Source: Bianquea renquensis (GTDB lineage Bacteria; Bacillota; Clostridia; Lachnospirales; Bianqueaceae). From it: 11,075 bases of DNA. The translations under genes were made by a program, and so were the position numbers. The notes below the pieces were generated by a model. It saw only the letters and a program-made list of their open reading frames with translations, did no database searches and was not told the DNA's origin. The stretch is from NCBI RefSeq assembly GCF_014384895.1, contig NZ_JACRSQ010000052.1:1-11075 (forward strand). The letters are read 5' to 3'. This document shows, in pieces, positions 8,471 through 11,075 of this stretch (position 1 is its first letter; every line of letters begins with the position of its first letter).

Positions 8471-8501
8471 TTCCAGGAACAAAATGCTTTTGTGCCTGGA
8501 A
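8471..8501 (-). promoter_or_regulatory. Stem-loop in the leader of the transporter operon
   Basis: TTCCAGGAACAAAA (8471-8484) and TTTTGTGCCTGGAA (8488-8501) are complementary over 14 bases with one mismatch and a 3-base loop. On the minus transcript the hairpin ends just upstream of the AAAGGAG ribosome site of the first ABC gene. It lies in a leader of about 85 bases. It could modulate translation or mRNA stability. A T-run typical of a terminator is absent on the minus strand (the stem is followed by AAAGAAAGG). Confidence 0.55.
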
Positions 8502-8522
8502 AATGGTATAATCGTTCGCCTT

Positions 8523-8542
8523 GGTTAGCACTAGCTAACTAA
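8523..8542. promoter_or_regulatory. Operator-like near-palindrome at the transporter promoter
   Basis: GGTTAG-CACTAG-CTAACTAA, within a larger inverted repeat 8519-8544 (11-base arms, one mismatch). On the minus strand it begins 5 bases after the -10 box at 8548-8553, so a bound protein would block transcription start. The half-site GGTTAG resembles that of DtxR-family metal repressors, but the 6-base spacing is longer than in the classical DtxR box. Confidence 0.6.
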
Positions 8543-8547
8543 GGTTT

Positions 8548-8576
8548 ATTTTACTTGATTTTTTTCCGCTTATCAA
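8548..8576 (-). promoter_or_regulatory. Promoter of the ABC/ECF operon
   Basis: Read on the minus strand, TTGATA (8576-8571) and TAAAAT (8553-8548) are 17 bases apart, a good sigma-A match. The start of transcription would be near 8541, inside the operator-like repeat. The spacer contains a run of seven A. Confidence 0.65.
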
Positions 8577-8630
8577 CAACCCTTCCAGTGCCTCTTTGTT
8601 ACTCTTCTCCTAAGGTTCTGAAAAAAAATG

Positions 8631-8659
8631 TTGATTTTTCGCTGGTTTCCCGGTATAAT
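8631..8659 (+). promoter_or_regulatory. Promoter of the AraC-type regulator
   Basis: TTGATT (8631-8636) and a perfect TATAAT (8654-8659) are separated by 17 bases. Transcription would begin near 8666, giving a leader of about 135 bases. Its -35 box faces that of the operon promoter across 54 bases (8577-8630), a natural place for an AraC-type activator to bind, though no repeat for it is evident. Confidence 0.75.
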
Positions 8660-8670
8660 TTTTTGCACGA

Positions 8671-8690
8671 GGTTAGTTTTTACTAACTAA
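8671..8690. promoter_or_regulatory. Second operator-like near-palindrome at the regulator promoter
   Basis: GGTTAG-TTTTTA-CTAACTAA, the same outer bases and the same 6-base spacing as the copy at 8523-8542. It starts 11 bases after the TATAAT, covering the early transcribed region. Two identical frameworks at two divergent promoters strongly suggest one shared repressor. Confidence 0.6.
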
Positions 8691-8746
8691 AAATTGTGCT
8701 AAAACGAAAACAGGCGTGCCTTAACAGAATTGACACGGAGTGTCGC

Positions 8747-8773
8747 ATGGGGCAAACCTTATGCCCTGAGTAA
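8747..8773 (+). CDS. Candidate leader peptide before the regulator gene
   Basis: An eight-codon frame, M-G-Q-T-L-C-P-E then TAA, has GGAG at 8737-8740 six bases upstream of its ATG. Its 3' end overlaps two alternative small stems: GGGGCA with TGCCCT, or GCCC with GGGC across the stop codon. It ends 27 bases before the regulator start. It could be a regulatory leader, but so short a frame can arise by chance. Confidence 0.25.
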   Translation: MGQTLCPE

Positions 8774-8800
8774 CGGGCAAAAAAGAGGAAAGGAGCGGCC

Positions 8801-9754
8801 ATGATCACAATCCACAGCGTAGAAGAAATGTTCCAGTTTTATGCCTCCCTTGGCTCCAAACGGACAGATACGCAGGGCGGCTTTTCATATACTTTTCCGG
8901 ACGGGACCTCCCATGTCCGTTTTTGGGGAGATCTCACCGGGTTTTCGGCGGCGTCAGCCGATCTCACCTTCCCACATGATTCCATTACCCGCTCCCAGTT
9001 TGGCCAGCGCTACTTAGGAATCGGATTAAACGAAGCCGGAACCGTCCTTGCCTATACCCGGAAAGACCAGCCGCAATATTTTCAGGACGGCGTCAACTGC
9101 TATGTGTTCGACTCCCCTGCTCCTGTCTTTATGAGAATACAGGGCGGTCAGAGAATCCGGTTTCGCGCTCTGTATTTCTGGGAGTCTTTTTTTATAGAAA
9201 ACGACATTTCACTGCCCGACAGCTTTTGGCAGGATGCAAAAAACTCCATCGGTCAGACCATTCTCCATGCGCCGGAGCTGGAATCCATTTATCAGCGTAT
9301 TGAGCGCTGCCGGCTGACAGGAGCGGTCTTTGACACCTGGCTTCGCGGTCAGGGTCTCTCTGCCGCTGCTTATATTCTGGATCTGGTGCAGCAGTATTCT
9401 TCGCATCAGCCGGTCTATCTGGATCATTCGGACCTGATGGCTATTGAAAATGCGAAGGCATTGATAAAGGCGAGTCTGAAAAACACGCCCACCATCCCGG
9501 AACTCTGCAAAAGCGTTGGTATGAACAAGAACAAGCTGCAGAGAGGATTCCGTCTCACAGAAGGAAAAAGCATCGCAGAATATATCCGCATTCTTCGCAT
9601 GGAGCGGGCTCTTGACCTTTTGGAGGACAGCACACTCTCGATTCTGGAGGTGGCAAAAGAAGTGGGGTATCATGGCGTTTCCAACTTTTATCATACCTTT
9701 CAGCAGACGTTTTGGGAAACGCCCCAGGCTGTCCGGGAGCTTTTGAAAAAGTAA
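8801..9754 (+). CDS. AraC-family transcription regulator, PchR/YbtA-like
   Basis: A 317-residue cytoplasmic DNA-binding protein. The N-terminal ~200 residues are a probable ligand-sensing domain. The C-terminal ~95 hold the AraC double helix-turn-helix: first helix pair near 230-251 (IPELCKSVGMNKNKLQRGFR), second near 278-301 (ILEVAKEVGYHGVSNFYHTF), ending with the conserved TP..VR pattern (308-312). The LNxxKLxxGF-like first motif and the GKSIAEYIR that follows are typical of the PchR/YbtA branch, which activates siderophore uptake genes when the ferric siderophore is present. ATG 8801 has AGGAG at 8791-8795. It is divergent from the ABC/ECF operon, the usual arrangement for a regulator and its target. 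The ligand is unknown. No terminator is obvious directly after it; the first array hairpin may serve. Confidence 0.88.
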   Translation: MITIHSVEEMFQFYASLGSKRTDTQGGFSYTFPDGTSHVRFWGDLTGFSAASADLTFPHDSITRSQFGQRYLGIGLNEAGTVLAYTRKDQPQYFQDGVNCYVFDSPAPVFMRIQGGQRIRFRALYFWESFFIENDISLPDSFWQDAKNSIGQTILHAPELESIYQRIERCRLTGAVFDTWLRGQGLSAAAYILDLVQQYSSHQPVYLDHSDLMAIENAKALIKASLKNTPTIPELCKSVGMNKNKLQRGFRLTEGKSIAEYIRILRMERALDLLEDSTLSILEVAKEVGYHGVSNFYHTFQQTFWETPQAVRELLKK

Positions 9755-9818
9755 AGCCGGCATCATCACAGGTCTTTCCCTCTCCCCACTGGCTCACCTT
9801 AGGCTAGAATCCTGACAA

Positions 9819-9840
9819 CAAAGATGGGGCTGTCGGGAAA
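9819..9840 (+). repeat. Left copy of the direct repeat flanking the array
   Basis: CAAAGAT followed by GGGGCTGTCGGGAAA. The same sequence without the T recurs at 10882-10902 in the same orientation. The GGGGCTGTC start is reminiscent of the ends of some insertion sequences, but no transposase lies between the copies. The 64 bases before it (9755-9818) show no feature. Confidence 0.7.
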
Positions 9841-9890
9841 AGGGTGGTCCTGCCCTTACATATATTGGAAGACTGCCCGCCGGCGGGGAG

Positions 9891-10876
9891 TTTGTCTCCT
9901 TTTGCACGCCGGCCTCTGCCTTTCTTCACCTCGCCGGCGTGCATTTTTCATTCTGTTTCTCCGCTGGCTTGTTCGTTTCGACGACGCCCGCTGGGAATTT
10001 GCCTCCTTTTGCACGCTGGCCCCTGTCGTTCTTCGCCTCGCCGGCGTGCATTTTTCTTCCCGTTTCTCCGCCGGCTCGGGCGTTTCGACCCTGCCGGCGG
10101 GAAATTTGCCTCCGTGTGCACGCTGGCCTCTGCCTTTCTTCATCTCGCCGGCGTGCATTTTTCTTCCTATTTCCTCGCCGGCATGATCGTTTCGACGCTG
10201 GGGACGGAGAATTTGCCTCCTTTTGCACGCTAGCCCCTGTCGTTCTTCGCCTCGCCGGCGTGCATTTTTCTTCCCATTTCTCCGCCGGCATGGGCGTTTC
10301 TACGCTGCCCGCTGGGAATTTGCCTCCGTGTGCACGCTGGCCTCTGCCTTTCTTCATCTCGCCGGCGTGCATTTTTCATTCTGTTTCCCCGCCGGCTTGT
10401 TCGTTTCGACGACGCCCGCTGGGAATTTGCCTCCTTTTGCACGCTAGCCCCTGTCGTTCTTCGCCTCGCCGGCGTGCATTTTTCTTCCCATTTCTCCGCC
10501 GGCTCGGGCGTTTCGACCCTGCCCGCTGGGAATTTGCCTCCTTTTGCACGCTGGCCCCTGTCGTTCTTCGCCTCGCCGGCGTGCATTTTTCATTCTGTTT
10601 CCCCGCTGGCTTGTTCGATTCGACGCTGCCGGCGGGGAATTTGCCTCCTTTTGCACGCTGGCCTCTGCCTTTCTTCATCTTGCCGGCGTGCATTTTTCAT
10701 TCTGTTTCCCCGCCGGCTTGTTCGTTTCGACGATGCCCGCGGGGAATTTGCCTCCGTGTGCACGCTGGCCCCTGCCGTTCTTCACCTCGCCGGCGTGCAT
10801 TTTTCATCCTATTTCCCCGCCGGCATGGTCGTCTCGCCGCTGGGGGCGGTAAATCTGCCTCCTTTTGCACGCTGGT
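9891..10876. repeat. Tandem array of 107-bp double-hairpin units
   Basis: Nine full units start at 9891, 9998, 10105, 10212, 10319, 10426, 10533, 10640 and 10747, each exactly 107 bp after the last. A tenth starts at 10854 and breaks off about 23 bases later. Each unit begins near TTTGCCTCC and carries two inverted repeats. Hairpin A is GCACGCTGGC, a 19-base loop, GCCGGCGTGC, then ATTTTT. Hairpin B is of the type TTCCCCGCTGGC, a 17-base loop, GCCGGCGGGGAA. The 107-bp period is not divisible by three, so no protein repeat can be maintained in one frame. The plus strand is very poor in A (6 of 107 in the unit at 9998). No transposase, integrase or Cas gene is adjacent. The function is unknown. 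Confidence 0.95.
9903..9948 (+). terminator. Intrinsic-terminator-like hairpin in array unit 1
   Basis: TGCACGCCGGC and GCCGGCGTGCA form a perfect 11-base stem (9903-9913 with 9933-9943) followed by five T (9944-9948). As the first strong plus-strand hairpin after the regulator gene, it is the best candidate for its terminator, some 150 bases past the stop. The same structure recurs every 107 bases. Confidence 0.55.
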
Positions 10877-10881
10877 CCGTC

Positions 10882-10902
10882 CAAAGAGGGGCTGTCGGGA
10901 AA
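10882..10902 (+). repeat. Right copy of the direct repeat flanking the array
   Basis: CAAAGA followed by GGGGCTGTCGGGAAA, matching 9819-9840 except for one missing T. It begins about 6 bases after the array sequence breaks off. Confidence 0.7.
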
Positions 10903-10916
10903 TCGATAGCTCTACA

Positions 10917-10956
10917 CAGAGGCAGGTGTGTTCCCTGCGGATCACACCTGCCTCTG
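10917..10956. repeat. Perfect 14-bp inverted repeat
   Basis: CAGAGGCAGGTGTG (10917-10930) and CACACCTGCCTCTG (10943-10956) are perfectly complementary, with a 12-base loop. No T-run follows on either strand, so it is not a standard terminator. It could be a recombination or transfer site, or an RNA structure. Confidence 0.7.
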
Positions 10957-10990
10957 CAATTAGATGGCCAACGACAACCATCTTGTCTCC

Positions 10991-11075
10991 GTTCCATGTT
11001 ATTATGGAACTATGCTCTAACTCGATACTTCGTGGGAAAAGACATCAACCGTTATTCCAAGACGGATTCTGGATG
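10991..11075. other. Right edge: small palindrome and an unidentified open frame
   Basis: GTTCCAT (10991-10997) and ATGGAAC (11004-11010) form a 7-base perfect stem with a 6-base loop. Two plus-strand frames remain open to the window end, from ATG 10996 (M-L-L-W-N-Y-A-L-T-R-Y-F-V-G-K) and from ATG 11004 (M-E-L-C-S-N-S-I-L-R-G-K). Neither has a ribosome site or a family I recognise. If the repeat at 10882-10902 is an insertion-sequence end, a transposase could begin here, but this is speculation. Confidence 0.2.

Noticed and set aside
8456..8482. TTG 8482 as start of the first ABC protein
   Set aside because: It lies within the leader hairpin and lacks a ribosome site, while ATG 8455 has AAAGGAG at good spacing.
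8505..8513. TTATACC on the minus strand as the operon's -10 box
   Set aside because: No acceptable -35 box at the right distance, whereas TTGATA-17-TAAAAT further upstream fits well.
9891..10876. CRISPR array
   Set aside because: The whole 107-bp unit repeats, including the parts that would be spacers, and no cas gene is nearby.
9891..10876. Integron cassette array with attC-like folds
   Set aside because: No cassette genes lie between the folds, no integrase is present and no conserved GTT core pattern is visible.
10697..10981. Minus-strand frame starting M-V-V-V-G-H-L-I-A with GGAG five bases upstream
   Set aside because: The ribosome site is reasonable, but the frame soon enters the array and becomes repeat translation. 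No family is recognised, so it is not called a gene.
9824..10997. Many overlapping reading frames of 60-150 codons through the array on both strands
   Set aside because: They follow from the lack of A/T stop triplets in a biased repeat. The period of 107 shifts frame in each unit, and the products are low-complexity, Arg-rich or Cys/Phe-rich without family features. The 107-bp structure explains them.

Overview
The window looks like an accessory or mosaic segment of a Firmicutes chromosome, most likely a gut clostridium (Oscillospiraceae/Lachnospiraceae-like). The evidence is strong AGGAGG-type ribosome binding sites, sigma-A style promoters, ECF-transporter and MATE families typical of Clostridia, and a shift from AT-rich DNA on the left to GC-rich DNA on the right. 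The species cannot be read from the sequence with confidence.

Layout. (1) Positions 1-317 hold a promoter, a ten-codon candidate leader peptide and a four-arm attenuator-like structure. They precede a complete MATE drug exporter (318-1628). (2) Positions ~1660-2100 hold a second MATE gene broken at both ends. It is fused tail-to-tail with the end of the next operon at an obvious recombination junction. (3) Positions 2042-8455, minus strand, form a tight five-gene operon read right to left. Two siderophore-type half ABC transporters (YbtP/YbtQ or IrtA/IrtB-like) come first, then an ECF transporter: membrane S component (MptD/Trep_Strep type), EcfT, and a two-domain EcfA ATPase. The genes overlap or nearly touch. 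(4) Positions 8456-8800 are a divergent control region with two good back-to-back promoters. Each has the same near-palindrome, GGTTAG-N6-CTAACTAA, just downstream of its -10 box. (5) Positions 8801-9754, plus strand, encode an AraC-family regulator of the PchR/YbtA kind. (6) Positions 9891-~10876 are an exact-period 107-bp tandem array (nine units plus a partial tenth). Every unit carries two GC-rich hairpin motifs, the first with a T-run like an intrinsic terminator, and the block lies between two near-identical ~21-bp direct repeats. (7) The right edge has a 14-bp perfect stem-loop and an unidentified edge reading frame.

How it works together (inference). The AraC regulator, the paired ABC proteins and the ECF module look like one metal/siderophore uptake unit. 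The AraC-type protein would sense the ligand, and a separate iron- or metal-responsive repressor, not encoded here, may act at the twin operators. No siderophore synthesis gene is present, so uptake of a foreign siderophore is the simplest reading. The MATE gene at the left is probably an inducible resistance-type exporter brought in separately.

The least explained part is the 107-bp hairpin array. It does not behave as coding DNA, CRISPR or an integron array.
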